Below, in pieces: positions 27,180 to 37,691 of a stretch of 64,000 nt of DNA. The position numbers were made by a program, and so were the translations under genes. Each line of letters begins with the position of its first letter. The stretch's first letter is position 1. A model generated the notes under the pieces. It saw nothing but the letters and a program-made list of their open reading frames with translations, was not told the DNA's origin and made no database searches. Source of the stretch: CAWANF01 sp963783355 (GTDB lineage: Bacteria; Bacteroidota; Rhodothermia; Balneolales; DATFMH01); NCBI GenBank assembly GCA_963783355.1, contig CAWANF010000001.1, forward strand, positions 1,116,001 to 1,180,000, given 5' to 3'.

Positions 27180-30095
27180 ATGACGCAAGGCGGAAAACCT
27201 AAAAAGCTTTTTAAAGTTGCTAAAGAATTCAATGTTTCTACTCAAACTATTGTTGAAACACTGGATGATAAAGGCTATACGATTCAGAGTAGGCCTAATG
27301 CAACAATTACACCCGAAATGTACAGCGCTCTTGAAGAAGCTTATGGCATTGACAAGGCCAAAAGCCGGGAACATGAGCGTGCGAGGGAAGAATATGAAGA
27401 ACACCGGAATACCTTGCGGCAGAACAAAAATGAATCCGTAACACTGGATAATCTCCTCGAACCTCTTGACGACCTGCCTCTTGAACCGATTGATGAAGAA
27501 TCGGAACCCCAAAAAGAAAAGGCAGAGCCTGAAGCTAAAAAAGAGATAGAACCTGAAGAAAAGGTCGAGCCGGAGAAAGAAGAAGAGAAACGGGAAGAGA
27601 TTAAAGCTGAAAAACCCGAAAAGCCTGAAAAGATTATTGAAGAGAAAAAGGTTGAAGAAAAGCCGGTAATCGATTTAGAGGCAAAAGATAAAGAAACTGA
27701 GAAGAAGATAGTTCCTGAAGAGAAAAAGGTTGATCAGCCAATACCTCCGGAACCTGAAGAGAAAGTAGAACCTGTTGTAGAAGAGAAACAGGAAGAGATT
27801 AAAGAAAAAGAAGAAAAGCCGGTCCCCAAAAAGGAGAAAAAAGAAGAACCCAAGATAGAGGAAGAGCCGGAAACGGAAGAAGAATTTGAAGAAGAAACGG
27901 AACTCGATGTTATCAGAGCTCAAACTGAGAAATTAAGAGGTACACGGGTCTTAGGTACAATAGATATCCATAAAGAGTCGCCTAAAAAGAAAAAAGCAAA
28001 AGGTGATAAGTCTGCTGATGGTGAATCCGCTGATGACAAACAGGCCAAACGAAAAAAGAAAAAGCGTTTAAAAAGGTCGAAGAAAAAAGACTCTGGCACT
28101 AGTCCCAATACTGAAAAGAAAACGGAAGAAGCGGCATCTGCATCAAGCAAGAAAAAGAAAAAAACAAGACGTGGAAAACGTGTTGACGAAGAGGATGTAG
28201 AACAAAAAATGAAAGAAACCATGGCGCTGATTCAGTCGTCAGGTGGTGCCGGTAAAAAACGCCAGAAACGGCGTCGGCAAAAACGCGATGAGATGGCTGC
28301 GGAACGTGAAAGCCAGGCAGCTGAAATGGAGCAGCAGGGCGCAGTATTGGAATTGACGGAATTCATCACCGTCAGTGATTTAGCTGAAATTCTGGATGTG
28401 AATCCAACCGATATCATCACCATCTGTATGAATCTTGGTATTATGGTATCCATTAATCAACGGTTGGATGCCAGTACAATTGAACTCATTACCGAGGAAT
28501 ATGGACGGGAAGTCCGTTTCGTTGATGCTGAAGAGATACTTGAGGATATTTACGAAGAAGGGGACGATGAAGAAGATTTGATACCACGCGCACCTGTTGT
28601 AACGGTTATGGGTCACGTTGATCATGGAAAAACCTCTTTGTTGGATTATATACGAAAAACTCATGTAGCCGCTCGTGAAGCCGGAGGGATTACACAGCAC
28701 ATTGGTGCTTACGAAGTGATATTGCCAGGTGATCGTAAAATCACTTTCCTTGATACTCCTGGACACGAAGCTTTTACGGCTATGAGGGCACGTGGTGCCC
28801 AGGTAACGGATATTGTTATTTTGGTGGTAGCTGCCGACGATTCGGTGATGCCCCAGACTATTGAAGCCATTAATCACGCCCAGGCGGCCGGTGTTTCTAT
28901 TATCGTGGCTATAAACAAAATTGATAAACCGGGTGCAAGTCCGGATAAAATACGCCAGCAGCTTTCCGACCATAATGTATTGGTCGAAGAATGGGGTGGA
29001 AAATATCAGTCGGCTCAGGTATCGGCAAAAACAGGAGACGGTATCGATGGATTACTTGAGAAAGTATTGATTGAAGCTGAATTGCTCGAATTAAAAGCGA
29101 ATCCTGATAGAAATTCTTCGGGTATTATCCTGGAATCCCGAGTTGATAAAGGTAAAGGTGTCGTTGCGAATTTACTTGTAGATAAAGGTACTTTGCATAT
29201 TGGGGATCCTTTTGTTGCCGGACAATACTATGGCCGTGTCCGTGCTATGGAAAACGAATTTGGAAACCGGATAGAATCAGCCGGGCCATCAACCCCGGTT
29301 CAGATAACCGGTTTCGATGGTATTCCACAGGCTGGCGATAAGCTGATTGCGATGGAAGATGAGAAACGTGCAAAAGACATAGCTCAGCAACGCCAGCAAA
29401 TCAAAAGAGAGCAGGACCTTCGTAAGATTAAACATATTACACTTGATGATCTTTCGCGCAGAATGGCACTTGGCGGAGTTTCCGAACTTAATATCATCAT
29501 AAAAGGGGATGTAGATGGTTCCATTGAAGCCTTGTCGGGCGCATTACAAAAATTAAGTACCGAGGAAGTGAAAGTGAACATCATTCATACCGGTGTCGGA
29601 GCCATCACCGAATCCGATGTGTTATTGGCATCGGCTTCCGATGGTATCATCATCGGTTTCCAGGTTCGGCCATCTACCAATGCCCGAAAACTGGCTGAAC
29701 GCGAAGAAATTGATATCCGGTTATTCAGTGTCATTTATGATGCTGTTGATGCTGTCCATGATGCCCTCGAAGGACTGTTGTCTCCGGAAATTAATGAAAA
29801 AATCAACGCTACTATTGAAGTCCGTGATACCTTTAAAGTACCCGGTGTAGGCGTCGTTGCCGGATGTTATGTGACTGATGGTAAGATTACAAGAAACAGT
29901 AAAGTTCGCCTTATTCGGGAAGGTATTGTAATCTATGATGGCGAGCTCGATTCATTAAAACGTTTCAAAGACGACGTACGTGAAGTGGCTTCAGGTTATG
30001 AATGCGGCCTTTCTATAAAAAATTACAATGATATCAAGATTGGTGATGTTATAGAAGGTTATGAAGTAGTAGAAACCAAGCGGAAACTGGCTTAA
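27180..30095 (+). CDS. infB: Translation initiation factor IF-2
   Basis: A 971-residue GTPase that brings initiator tRNA to the 30S subunit. Layout: an N-terminal IF2_N winged domain (1-60), a long Glu/Lys/Pro-rich stretch (about 90-250), a Lys-rich region (260-375), a second IF2_N module (about 395-450), then the G domain with [16 protein letters not shown] and NKIDKP. The beta-barrel and C-terminal domains complete the protein. The low-complexity linker is normal in type but long. Confidence 0.97.
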   Translation: MTQGGKPKKLFKVAKEFNVSTQTIVETLDDKGYTIQSRPNATITPEMYSALEEAYGIDKAKSREHERAREEYEEHRNTLRQNKNESVTLDNLLEPLDDLPLEPIDEESEPQKEKAEPEAKKEIEPEEKVEPEKEEEKREEIKAEKPEKPEKIIEEKKVEEKPVIDLEAKDKETEKKIVPEEKKVDQPIPPEPEEKVEPVVEEKQEEIKEKEEKPVPKKEKKEEPKIEEEPETEEEFEEETELDVIRAQTEKLRGTRVLGTIDIHKESPKKKKAKGDKSADGESADDKQAKRKKKKRLKRSKKKDSGTSPNTEKKTEEAASASSKKKKKTRRGKRVDEEDVEQKMKETMALIQSSGGAGKKRQKRRRQKRDEMAAERESQAAEMEQQGAVLELTEFITVSDLAEILDVNPTDIITICMNLGIMVSINQRLDASTIELITEEYGREVRFVDAEEILEDIYEEGDDEEDLIPRAPVVTVMGHVDHGKTSLLDYIRKTHVAAREAGGITQHIGAYEVILPGDRKITFLDTPGHEAFTAMRARGAQVTDIVILVVAADDSVMPQTIEAINHAQAAGVSIIVAINKIDKPGASPDKIRQQLSDHNVLVEEWGGKYQSAQVSAKTGDGIDGLLEKVLIEAELLELKANPDRNSSGIILESRVDKGKGVVANLLVDKGTLHIGDPFVAGQYYGRVRAMENEFGNRIESAGPSTPVQITGFDGIPQAGDKLIAMEDEKRAKDIAQQRQQIKREQDLRKIKHITLDDLSRRMALGGVSELNIIIKGDVDGSIEALSGALQKLSTEEVKVNIIHTGVGAITESDVLLASASDGIIIGFQVRPSTNARKLAEREEIDIRLFSVIYDAVDAVHDALEGLLSPEINEKINATIEVRDTFKVPGVGVVAGCYVTDGKITRNSKVRLIREGIVIYDGELDSLKRFKDDVREVASGYECGLSIKNYNDIKIGDVIEGYEVVETKRKLA

Positions 30096-30103
30096 ACATA
30101 TTT

Positions 30104-30475
30104 ATGAGTATTCGTACAGAACGGCTGGAATCTCTTATCCAGAGAGATTTAGGCCCAATATTTCAGGAGTATCAAAACGATACGATTATTACGATCACAA
30201 ATGTTCGTATCACACCAGATTTATCTATTGCGAAAATCTACTTGAGTATTTTGGCACCTGGAAGAGATGTAAAGCAGGTTTACGAATTCTTAAATGATCA
30301 TAATACGGACATCAGAACGAAATTGGCCCACCTTATTCGTCATCAGGTACGTAAAATACCTGAACTGCATTTCTATCTGGATGATACATCGGAATACGTG
30401 AATCGCCTCGAACAGATATTCGATAAAATTCATCAAAACGATGCCGACAAAGGCGATACCGGAAATGATGAATAA
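30104..30475 (+). CDS. rbfA: Ribosome-binding factor A
   Basis: A 123-residue KH-like 30S maturation factor. Typical features are the N-terminal basic helix, ITNVRITPDLSIAKIYLSI, and the closing RKIPELHFYLDDT with ILxxI spacing. It follows infB by 8 bp and precedes truB by 5 bp in the usual order. Confidence 0.93.
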   Translation: MSIRTERLESLIQRDLGPIFQEYQNDTIITITNVRITPDLSIAKIYLSILAPGRDVKQVYEFLNDHNTDIRTKLAHLIRHQVRKIPELHFYLDDTSEYVNRLEQIFDKIHQNDADKGDTGNDE

Positions 30476-30480
30476 GAAAT

Positions 30481-31212
30481 ATGGCTGAAGTCGTTTTATT
30501 TACCGACTACCCGTTATTTTCTCTGGAAAACCTGCCCTCACCAGATAACTCATTTCAAGACGGAGCCATCTTCTTAATTGATAAACCTAAAGGCTGGAGT
30601 AGCTTCAAAGCGGTCTATGAGCTTCGGAAACTCATAGGAATAAAAAAAGTCGGACACGCAGGTACACTTGATCCCATGGCTACCGGTTTACTTATCATCT
30701 GTGTTGGAAAGGCTACGAAATCAATCAGCCAGATACAGGAACTCCCGAAAAGATACCTCTCCAATGTCCGTTTTGGGGCATCAACCCCGAGTCTAGATGC
30801 CGATACAGAAATTGATGGCGAGGCACCGTTTGAGCACATCTCTTTGGAGCAAATACAACAGGTATTGGTTAATGATTTTCAGGGCGAGATTGAGCAAATA
30901 CCACCGATGTTTTCAGCTTTAAAAAAAGATGGAAAGCGTTTATATAAACTGGCGAGAGAAGGGAAGACGGTGGAAAGAAATCCCCGGTTGGTTACCATTT
31001 ATGAGTCGAACATCATACATTTCGAGAATCCTGATTTGATTTTAGATGTGAAATGCAGCAAGGGAACTTACATCCGGACATTAGCAGATGATTTAGGCAA
31101 GAAACTTGGATCTCTTGCTTATCTTTCAGGATTAAGACGAACAATGATTGGAACGTATTCGGCTGAAAAAGCATTAAGCATAGCTAAATTGAAAGAAGTA
31201 TTCGAGTTATGA
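30481..31212 (+). CDS. truB: tRNA pseudouridine(55) synthase
   Basis: A 243-residue enzyme that converts U55 to pseudouridine in the T loop of tRNAs. The catalytic Asp is in GHAGTLDPMATGLL, preceded by the DKPKGWSSF motif, and CSKGTYIRTLADDLG is the conserved second motif. It is on the short side and lacks the C-terminal PUA domain seen in some TruB proteins. Its stop overlaps the ribF start. Confidence 0.95.
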   Translation: MAEVVLFTDYPLFSLENLPSPDNSFQDGAIFLIDKPKGWSSFKAVYELRKLIGIKKVGHAGTLDPMATGLLIICVGKATKSISQIQELPKRYLSNVRFGASTPSLDADTEIDGEAPFEHISLEQIQQVLVNDFQGEIEQIPPMFSALKKDGKRLYKLAREGKTVERNPRLVTIYESNIIHFENPDLILDVKCSKGTYIRTLADDLGKKLGSLAYLSGLRRTMIGTYSAEKALSIAKLKEVFEL

Positions 31213-32141
31213 CCGAAATAGTTAATCTGAAGGATGTAAAGAGAGATACGGATACCGTACTTACGGTCGGAACTTTTGATGGTGTTCATGAGGGGCATAA
31301 AACCATTATCTCCAGAGTCGTCGAAACCGCTAAAGCCAAACACGCCAAGAGTGTATTAGTAACATTCGACCCTCATCCCCGGGAAATCATTAAAGCGGGT
31401 ATCAACGGTATCCATTTGATTACCACCTTACAGGAGCGTGCCGAGATATTGGATAAATTGGGCATTGATGAAATGATTGTTATACCGTTTACGCGTGATT
31501 TTTCATTGATCAGCTCAGAAAAATTTATCCGGGAATACCTGTTTGAAAAAATCGGTCTCAGCAAGATAATCATTGGTTATGATCATCAGTTTGGCCATAA
31601 CCGGGAAGGGACTAAAACTACGCTTAAAAATCTCGGCAACGAATTGGGTTTTGAAGTTGAAGTTGTGGAAGCACATGAAATAGGTACGATAACGGTAAGC
31701 AGTACGCAGGTGCGGAAGGCCCTGGAAGAACGAGGTGAAGTTGAATTAGCTCATAAATTCCTCGGGCACCCTTACCGGATTACAGGTACCGTTGTGCATG
31801 GTGATAAACGAGGCAAGTCCATTGGATTTCCCACAGCTAATATTAAACCCGATAATGTTAAAAAGGTTATTCCTAAGAACGGGGTCTACGCTGTCACAAT
31901 CATTATTGGAAATGAGCATTTTAAGGGAATGATGAACATTGGTGTGAGGCCCACTTTTGAAGACGGTAATGCACGAACATTGGAAGTAAATATTTTTGAT
32001 TTTAACCAGGAGATTTATGGTTTGAACGTTGAAATATGGTTCATTAAACGCATTCGTGATGAGATGAAATTTAATGGAGTGGACCAGCTTATAATGCAAC
32101 TTCAGAAGGATAAAGAGATTGCTCTAAAGCTAAATAAGTGA
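31209..32141 (+). CDS. ribF: Bifunctional riboflavin kinase/FAD synthetase
   Basis: A 310-residue enzyme making FMN and FAD from riboflavin. The N-terminal FAD synthetase half has VGTFDGVHEGH and the ISSTxxR-like TVSSTQVRKAL. The C-terminal kinase half has GKSIGFPTANIK and the MMNIGVRPTF segment with the later LEVNIFDF. It overlaps truB by four bases (ATGA). Confidence 0.95.
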   Translation: MTEIVNLKDVKRDTDTVLTVGTFDGVHEGHKTIISRVVETAKAKHAKSVLVTFDPHPREIIKAGINGIHLITTLQERAEILDKLGIDEMIVIPFTRDFSLISSEKFIREYLFEKIGLSKIIIGYDHQFGHNREGTKTTLKNLGNELGFEVEVVEAHEIGTITVSSTQVRKALEERGEVELAHKFLGHPYRITGTVVHGDKRGKSIGFPTANIKPDNVKKVIPKNGVYAVTIIIGNEHFKGMMNIGVRPTFEDGNARTLEVNIFDFNQEIYGLNVEIWFIKRIRDEMKFNGVDQLIMQLQKDKEIALKLNK

Positions 32142-32218
32142 TATCTTTGACAATTCGTAGATAAAAATAAGTATCTACTTTAGCATATAAATATTATCTA
32201 AAGCGGAGAATTCATAAA

Positions 32219-32488
32219 ATGAATTTAACACAAGAAGAAAAGAAAGAGATTTTTGAAAAATACGGTTCATCGGTTACAGATACCGGCTCACCAGAAGCAC
32301 AAGTGGCTATGTTTACCGAACGTATCATTCGATTAACCGAACATCTTAAAATTCATCAGAAAGATCACTCAACTCGTTTGGGGCTGTTAAAATTGGTTGG
32401 TAAGCGTCGTAAGTTGCTAAATTACCTGATGAAAAAAGATATTGCAGGATACAGAAAGTTGATTGAAAGTTTAGGTATTCGTAAATAA
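32219..32488 (+). CDS. rpsO: Small ribosomal subunit protein S15
   Basis: An 89-residue primary 16S rRNA binding protein. It shows the conserved [20 protein letters not shown] segment (here [16 protein letters not shown]), [19 protein letters not shown] and KRRKLLNYL. It lies between ribF and pnp, the usual rpsO-pnp pairing, and ends in its own terminator. Confidence 0.96.
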   Translation: MNLTQEEKKEIFEKYGSSVTDTGSPEAQVAMFTERIIRLTEHLKIHQKDHSTRLGLLKLVGKRRKLLNYLMKKDIAGYRKLIESLGIRK

Positions 32489-32492
32489 TTTC

Positions 32493-32524
32493 AAAAAGGC
32501 ACAATTAACAGTGCCTTTTTTTAT
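32493..32524 (+). terminator. Intrinsic terminator after rpsO
   Basis: AAAAAGGCAC (32493-32502) pairs with GTGCCTTTTT (32511-32520) around an 8-base loop and runs into further T. It would separate rpsO from pnp transcription partly or fully. Confidence 0.88.
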
Positions 32525-32666
32525 ACCTTTCTCTGTGGCAAATGACGATTAATATCTTCATGATTGCCTTTTCAACTCGCACATAATTTTTAAAATTTTA
32601 AGATATTTCAGACAAAATATCTCTTGATAATTTTGAATCAAGATTACGGTAATTAAAGGAAAAAAA

Positions 32667-34778
32667 ATGAAGGAAGATTTTAGAACAGTAGAATTCGCAC
32701 CGGGTAAAACGATATCGATTGAGACAGGCCGGCTGGCAAAGCAGGCTAATGGTTCGGCCGTCGTACGGATGGGAGATACCATGGTTCTGGCTACGGCTGT
32801 AAGCAGGACAGAACCGAAACCCGGTCAGGATTTCTTTCCATTGTCAGTTGATTTCCGCGAGGGATATGCTGCCGGTGGACGTTTCCCGGGAGGATTTATC
32901 AAAAGAGAAGGACGCCCTTCCGAAAAAGAAATTTTATCAAGTCGTCTGATTGACCGCACTATTCGTCCAATGTTCCCGGAAGGGTACATGAATGAAACGC
33001 AAATTGTGGCTTATGTCATCTCATCGGATGCAGAAAACGACGGTGACGTGCTTGGTGGTGTGGCAACTTCAACAGCATTAACTTTATCGGATATCCCATT
33101 CGACGGTCCGATTGCTGAAGTCCGTGTAGGACGTGTCAATGGAGAACTGATTATCAATCCGACAGTCAGTGAATTGGCTGATACCGAAATTGATATGATT
33201 GTTGGAGGTACGATTGAAAGTGTGGCAATGGTAGAAGGTGAAATGAGCGAAATATCTGAAAAAGAAATGCTCGAAGCCATCAAATATGCCCATCAGGCTA
33301 TTATTAAATTGTGTGAATTTCAGCTCGAATTAAAGAAAGAATTTGGTAAAGAAAAACGGGAATTTATCCCACCTGAGCCCAATTCTGAGTTAGTTGCAAA
33401 AATCAACGATATCATTGGTAATCGTTTTTATGAAGTATCAAAAGCACAATTAAGCAAACATGAATACAACGAGGCCATTGCTGAGATTGTGCAGGAAGTT
33501 CAGGAAAAGCTTGCTGAAGAATATCCGGAACAGGAAATGGATATATCCGAAATCTGTCATGATATTCAAAAAGATATTTTACGTAATCTCATCCTTGATG
33601 AAAAACTTCGTATCGACGGTCGTAAAACAGACGAGATTCGTTCTATCTGGACGCAAGCCGGTTATCTGCCAAGAACTCACGGTTCTTCTGTTTTCACTCG
33701 CGGTGAAACACAAGCTTTGGTTTCTGTTACCTTAGGAACCAAGCGGGACGAACAAAGTGTAGATACCTTGTTTGAAAGCGAGCCAAAGCATTTCATGCTG
33801 AATTATAACTTCCCGCCTTATTCGGTTGGTGAAGCCCGCCCAATGCGTGGTCCAGGCCGTCGTGAAATTGGACACGGACATCTTGCGGAACGCGCGCTGC
33901 GTAAAATGATGCCTTCGGTTGAAGAATTCGGTTATACCGTTCGTGTCGTTTCCGATATCCTCGAATCCAACGGTTCTTCTTCTATGGCAACCGTTTGTGG
34001 TGGATCGATGGCGCTGATGGATGCCGGTGTACCTCTTCAAAAACCGGTCGGTGGTATCGCCATGGGAATGATTGTCGGCGAAAAAAATACCGTTGTCCTC
34101 TCCGATATTCAGGGACAGGAAGACCATATGGGTGACATGGACTTCAAAGTTTGTGGCACAGTCGATGGAATCACAGCTTGCCAAATGGATATCAAAGTCA
34201 AAGGTATCGATTATGACGTGATGGAAGAAGCCCTGATTCAGGCTAAAGAAGGACGTGCTTATATCCTTTCCAAAATGGCGGAAACTATCTCCGTTCCAAG
34301 AGCCGAACTTTCAAAATATGCTCCTGCTTTCACACGTATGGAAATTGATGCCGATCAAATCGGTGCTCTTATCGGTCCGGGTGGAAAAATCATTCAGGGT
34401 ATTCAGAAAGAGACCGAAACGGAAATCAATATTGAAGAAGAAGGCAACAAGGGTATTGTCACTATTGCTGCAATTAACAGCGAAGGTGCAAAAGCGGCCG
34501 TTGCTAAAATCAAAGCTATCACCGGTAAATTAGAAGAGGGTGAAGTTTATGAAGGTACCGTTCGTTCAATCAAAGAATATGGTGCCTTTGTGGAAATCAT
34601 GCCAGGCAAAGACGGACTTCTTCATATTTCCGAAATCGACCATACACGTACCCGTGATGTACATGATGTGTTAACGGAAGGTGATAAGATTAAAGTCAAA
34701 CTTCTGAAAATTGAGGATGGCGGAAAATTAAGATTATCAAGGAAAGCTTTACTTCCTCAACCCGAAGAAGATGAATAA
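32667..34778 (+). CDS. pnp: Polyribonucleotide nucleotidyltransferase
   Basis: A 703-residue phosphorolytic 3'-5' exoribonuclease. Two RNase PH domains are visible, the first with FFPLSVDFREGYAAGG and GGFIKREGRPSEKE, the second with RTHGSSVFTRGETQAL, EIGHGHLAERAL and DIQGQEDHMGDMDFKV. A KH domain (IGALIGPGGKIIQGI) and a C-terminal S1 domain (GTVRSIKEYGAFVEI) follow. Length and order are standard. Confidence 0.97.
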   Translation: MKEDFRTVEFAPGKTISIETGRLAKQANGSAVVRMGDTMVLATAVSRTEPKPGQDFFPLSVDFREGYAAGGRFPGGFIKREGRPSEKEILSSRLIDRTIRPMFPEGYMNETQIVAYVISSDAENDGDVLGGVATSTALTLSDIPFDGPIAEVRVGRVNGELIINPTVSELADTEIDMIVGGTIESVAMVEGEMSEISEKEMLEAIKYAHQAIIKLCEFQLELKKEFGKEKREFIPPEPNSELVAKINDIIGNRFYEVSKAQLSKHEYNEAIAEIVQEVQEKLAEEYPEQEMDISEICHDIQKDILRNLILDEKLRIDGRKTDEIRSIWTQAGYLPRTHGSSVFTRGETQALVSVTLGTKRDEQSVDTLFESEPKHFMLNYNFPPYSVGEARPMRGPGRREIGHGHLAERALRKMMPSVEEFGYTVRVVSDILESNGSSSMATVCGGSMALMDAGVPLQKPVGGIAMGMIVGEKNTVVLSDIQGQEDHMGDMDFKVCGTVDGITACQMDIKVKGIDYDVMEEALIQAKEGRAYILSKMAETISVPRAELSKYAPAFTRMEIDADQIGALIGPGGKIIQGIQKETETEINIEEEGNKGIVTIAAINSEGAKAAVAKIKAITGKLEEGEVYEGTVRSIKEYGAFVEIMPGKDGLLHISEIDHTRTRDVHDVLTEGDKIKVKLLKIEDGGKLRLSRKALLPQPEEDE

Positions 34779-34802
34779 TCTTTTACGCTTAATATTTTTT
34801 GA

Positions 34803-34838
34803 AGCGCCTCTCGTTGTTGAGGGCGCTTTTTCTTTTTA
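34803..34838 (+). terminator. Intrinsic terminator after pnp
   Basis: AGCGCCTC (34803-34810) pairs with GAGGGCGCT (34819-34827), with one bulge and a TCGTTGTT loop, followed by TTTTCTTTTT. Confidence 0.85.
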
Positions 34839-34895
34839 AAGTTGAATAAAACAGCTTAGCTTAATTGCTAAAACATAGAAATATATCAAGAACAT

Positions 34896-36152
34896 ATGAA
34901 TAAAGAGAGTTCAGCAGAACATATTGAAAAGACAGTGTTACCCAGTGGTTTGCGTATCATCACAGAAACAATAGACAGTGTACGAAGCATCTCTGTTGGA
35001 ATTTGGATTAAAACGGGAAGCCGGCACGAGAGAGATGAAATGGCTGGAATTACCCACTTCCTTGAACATATGTTATTTAAAGGAACCAAGCGAAGGAATG
35101 CTTTCGATATTTCTTCGAGCGTAGAGGCTGCCGGCGGTTATTTGAATGCTTTTACATCTTCTGAATACACCTGTTATTATGCCCGGTGCCTCGACACCGA
35201 ATTAGAAACCGCTTTGGATGTGTTAACCGATATGGTTTTAAATTCTCAGTTTCCTGAAGAAGAAATTGAGAAAGAAAAGAAGGTTGTGATTGAAGAAATG
35301 AAAATGTACCGTGACAGTCCGGAAGATTTTGTTTTCGAAGAATTCAGTTCCCAGGTTTTCGAAAATCATCCTTTAGGACGTCCCATAATAGGTTTTGAAT
35401 CGACCGTTTCAGCATTCAGCCGTGACGATCTGTTTCATTACATGGATGAGCGCTATCAGCCCGAAACTATCATTATTACAGTTGCTGGAAATGCCACGCA
35501 TCAGCAAGTCATTAATTTGACTAAAAATTATTTCAAGGATAAAAAGAAGAAAAAAGTTGAGGAAATAAAATCAGTCATCACTCCTTATCGTCAACAGAAA
35601 CGAATTTTAACACGTCCAATCGAGCAGACTCACTACATTATCGGGAAACGTTCGCTTTCATCGGTAGATAATGACCGTTACAAGTTGCTTTTGGTAAATA
35701 CGATTTTGAGTGGAGGAATGAGTACCCGGCTGCATCAGAATATTCGGGAGAAATACGGATATTGTTACTCCATCAATTCTTTTATTCAATCCTTTATGGA
35801 TATCGGTTTATTTGGTGTTTATATCGGAACGGATAAATACTACCTGGATCATGTAAAAGATCTTATATTCAAAGAGTTCAAAACCTTGAAAGAAACAAAA
35901 ATCCCGGAAAAGGAATTTGAACAAGCTAAAACACAGCTTAAAGGTAAATTATTGTTATCCCAGGAAAGTATGAGTAACCGGATGACGCGCCTGGCAAAAA
36001 GTGAAATTTATTTCAATCGTTATATTCCTTTGGATGAATTAACCGACAGCATTGATGCGGTTACTCGGGAACAAGTACTCGAATTTTCGCAAAAATTTTT
36101 AGATGAAAAAGAATTCACGGAAACAATCCTTCTTCCGGAACAAACAAAATGA
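34896..36152 (+). CDS. M16-family zinc metallopeptidase
   Basis: A 418-residue peptidase of the M16B (processing peptidase-like) group. The inverted zinc motif HFLEH is at residues 54-58 (GITHFLEHMLFKGT), with the distal Glu in the helix VIEEMKMYRDSPED. The C-terminal half has the R/Y pair in NIREKYGYCYSINS. Members degrade peptides or process proteins; the substrate is unknown. Position after pnp is common in many bacteria. No signal peptide is visible, so it is probably cytoplasmic. Confidence 0.92.
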   Translation: MNKESSAEHIEKTVLPSGLRIITETIDSVRSISVGIWIKTGSRHERDEMAGITHFLEHMLFKGTKRRNAFDISSSVEAAGGYLNAFTSSEYTCYYARCLDTELETALDVLTDMVLNSQFPEEEIEKEKKVVIEEMKMYRDSPEDFVFEEFSSQVFENHPLGRPIIGFESTVSAFSRDDLFHYMDERYQPETIIITVAGNATHQQVINLTKNYFKDKKKKKVEEIKSVITPYRQQKRILTRPIEQTHYIIGKRSLSSVDNDRYKLLLVNTILSGGMSTRLHQNIREKYGYCYSINSFIQSFMDIGLFGVYIGTDKYYLDHVKDLIFKEFKTLKETKIPEKEFEQAKTQLKGKLLLSQESMSNRMTRLAKSEIYFNRYIPLDELTDSIDAVTREQVLEFSQKFLDEKEFTETILLPEQTK

Positions 36153-36173
36153 TTTAGAAAATTATTCACAACA

Positions 36174-37673
36174 ATGGCGAATGTATCTATACGTGATTTA
36201 AAAGATCATGAAGGTGAAATAGTTACCCTTCAGGGTTGGGTTTACAACCAGCGATCAAGTAAAGCATTGGTCTTTACTATTATGAGAGATGGCTCTGGTT
36301 TGTGCCAGTGCATAACTGAAAAAGAATCGGTTTCAGATAAAATCTGGGAAGATGTCAATTCTTTGACCCAGGAAAGCTCGCTTCGGCTGACCGGAAACAT
36401 CATCAAAGATGAACGAAGCGTGGGTGGCTACGAATTGCATGTTACCGATATTGAAATTGTTCAAATAGCCCATGAGTATCCTATTACGCCAAAGGAACAT
36501 GGTGTGGAATTTTTGATGGATAACCGGCATTTATGGCTCAGAAGTCAGCGTCAGTGGGCAGCAATGCAGGTTCGTAATGAAATCATTTATTCCATTCACC
36601 AGTTTTTCCAGGAACGCGATTTCATACAAATGGATGCTCCTGTTTTTACAGGTAATGCCGCTGAAGGGACCACTACATTATTTGAGACGTCCTATTTTGA
36701 TCAGCCGGCGTATCTGACACAATCAGGACAACTGTATGCTGAAGCCATTGCCATGGCTCATGGGAAAGTCTACACCTTCGGCCCAACATTTAGGGCTGAG
36801 AAAAGTAAAACACGCCGGCATTTGACGGAATTCTGGATGATAGAACCGGAAATGGCGTTCTATGACCTCGACATGGACATGGATCTGGCGGAAAATATGA
36901 TATCCTATATCGTTCAGCGTGTTCTCGACAAGAAGGAAAATGAGCTGATGATTCTTGAACGCGATCTGGAGCCGTTAAAGAAAGTGAAATCACCATTCCC
37001 GAGGATTGCGTATACCGATGCCGTTGATATTCTGAAGAGTGATAGAACGAAGAAGATGCTCGACGACATGGAATCATCCCGGCGTGAAGAAATTGAAAAG
37101 CTAAATGCTGAATTGGCAGATCTTGATAAAGAATTCGGACAGGCAAAGAAAGGGCGTAAATTTCAGATTGAAAAACGCCGGAAAGATATACATGCCGGTC
37201 TCGATCAGGCCAACGAGGATTTACGCAATATCCCTACCTGGCGTGAGTCGGTAGTGAATTTGAAATGGGGCGATGATTTCGGTGGCAGTGATGAAACTTT
37301 GTTAACGATGCAGTTTGATCGTCCGATTATGGTTCATCGTTACCCCGCTGAAGCGAAAGCGTTCTATATGAAACGGGATCCGGAAAATGACAAGCTTGCG
37401 CTGGCCGTAGATGTTTTAGCTCCGGAAGGTTATGGAGAAATCATTGGCGGTTCACAGCGTGAAGATGATTTGGAGGTCATGATGAAAGCCATCCAAAAGC
37501 ATAATCTGCCTGAAAGCGCCTTCAAATGGTATCTGGATTTAAGAAAATACGGAAGCGTTCCACATGCCGGTTTCGGGTTGGGTCTTGAACGAACGGTTGC
37601 ATGGATTAGCGGACTTGATCACGTTCGTGAAACTATTCCTTTTCCAAGATTAATGGGACGTTTGTATCCATAA
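36174..37673 (+). CDS. asnS: Asparagine--tRNA ligase with coiled-coil insertion
   Basis: A class IIb aminoacyl-tRNA synthetase, 499 residues. The N-terminal OB-fold anticodon domain is residues 1-105. The catalytic core has motif 2 ([21 protein letters not shown]) and motif 3 ([16 protein letters not shown]). Typical AsnRS is shorter; the excess is a charged heptad-like block at about residues 290-360 (DNA about 37041-37254), placed between [11 protein letters not shown] and [11 protein letters not shown], which are adjacent in usual AsnRS proteins. The [15 protein letters not shown] pattern predicts an antiparallel coiled coil. The tRNA specificity call rests on the N-terminal and motif 2 patterns. 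Confidence 0.92.
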   Translation: MANVSIRDLKDHEGEIVTLQGWVYNQRSSKALVFTIMRDGSGLCQCITEKESVSDKIWEDVNSLTQESSLRLTGNIIKDERSVGGYELHVTDIEIVQIAHEYPITPKEHGVEFLMDNRHLWLRSQRQWAAMQVRNEIIYSIHQFFQERDFIQMDAPVFTGNAAEGTTTLFETSYFDQPAYLTQSGQLYAEAIAMAHGKVYTFGPTFRAEKSKTRRHLTEFWMIEPEMAFYDLDMDMDLAENMISYIVQRVLDKKENELMILERDLEPLKKVKSPFPRIAYTDAVDILKSDRTKKMLDDMESSRREEIEKLNAELADLDKEFGQAKKGRKFQIEKRRKDIHAGLDQANEDLRNIPTWRESVVNLKWGDDFGGSDETLLTMQFDRPIMVHRYPAEAKAFYMKRDPENDKLALAVDVLAPEGYGEIIGGSQREDDLEVMMKAIQKHNLPESAFKWYLDLRKYGSVPHAGFGLGLERTVAWISGLDHVRETIPFPRLMGRLYP

Positions 37674-37691
37674 GCTTTAGAGAATAATCTG

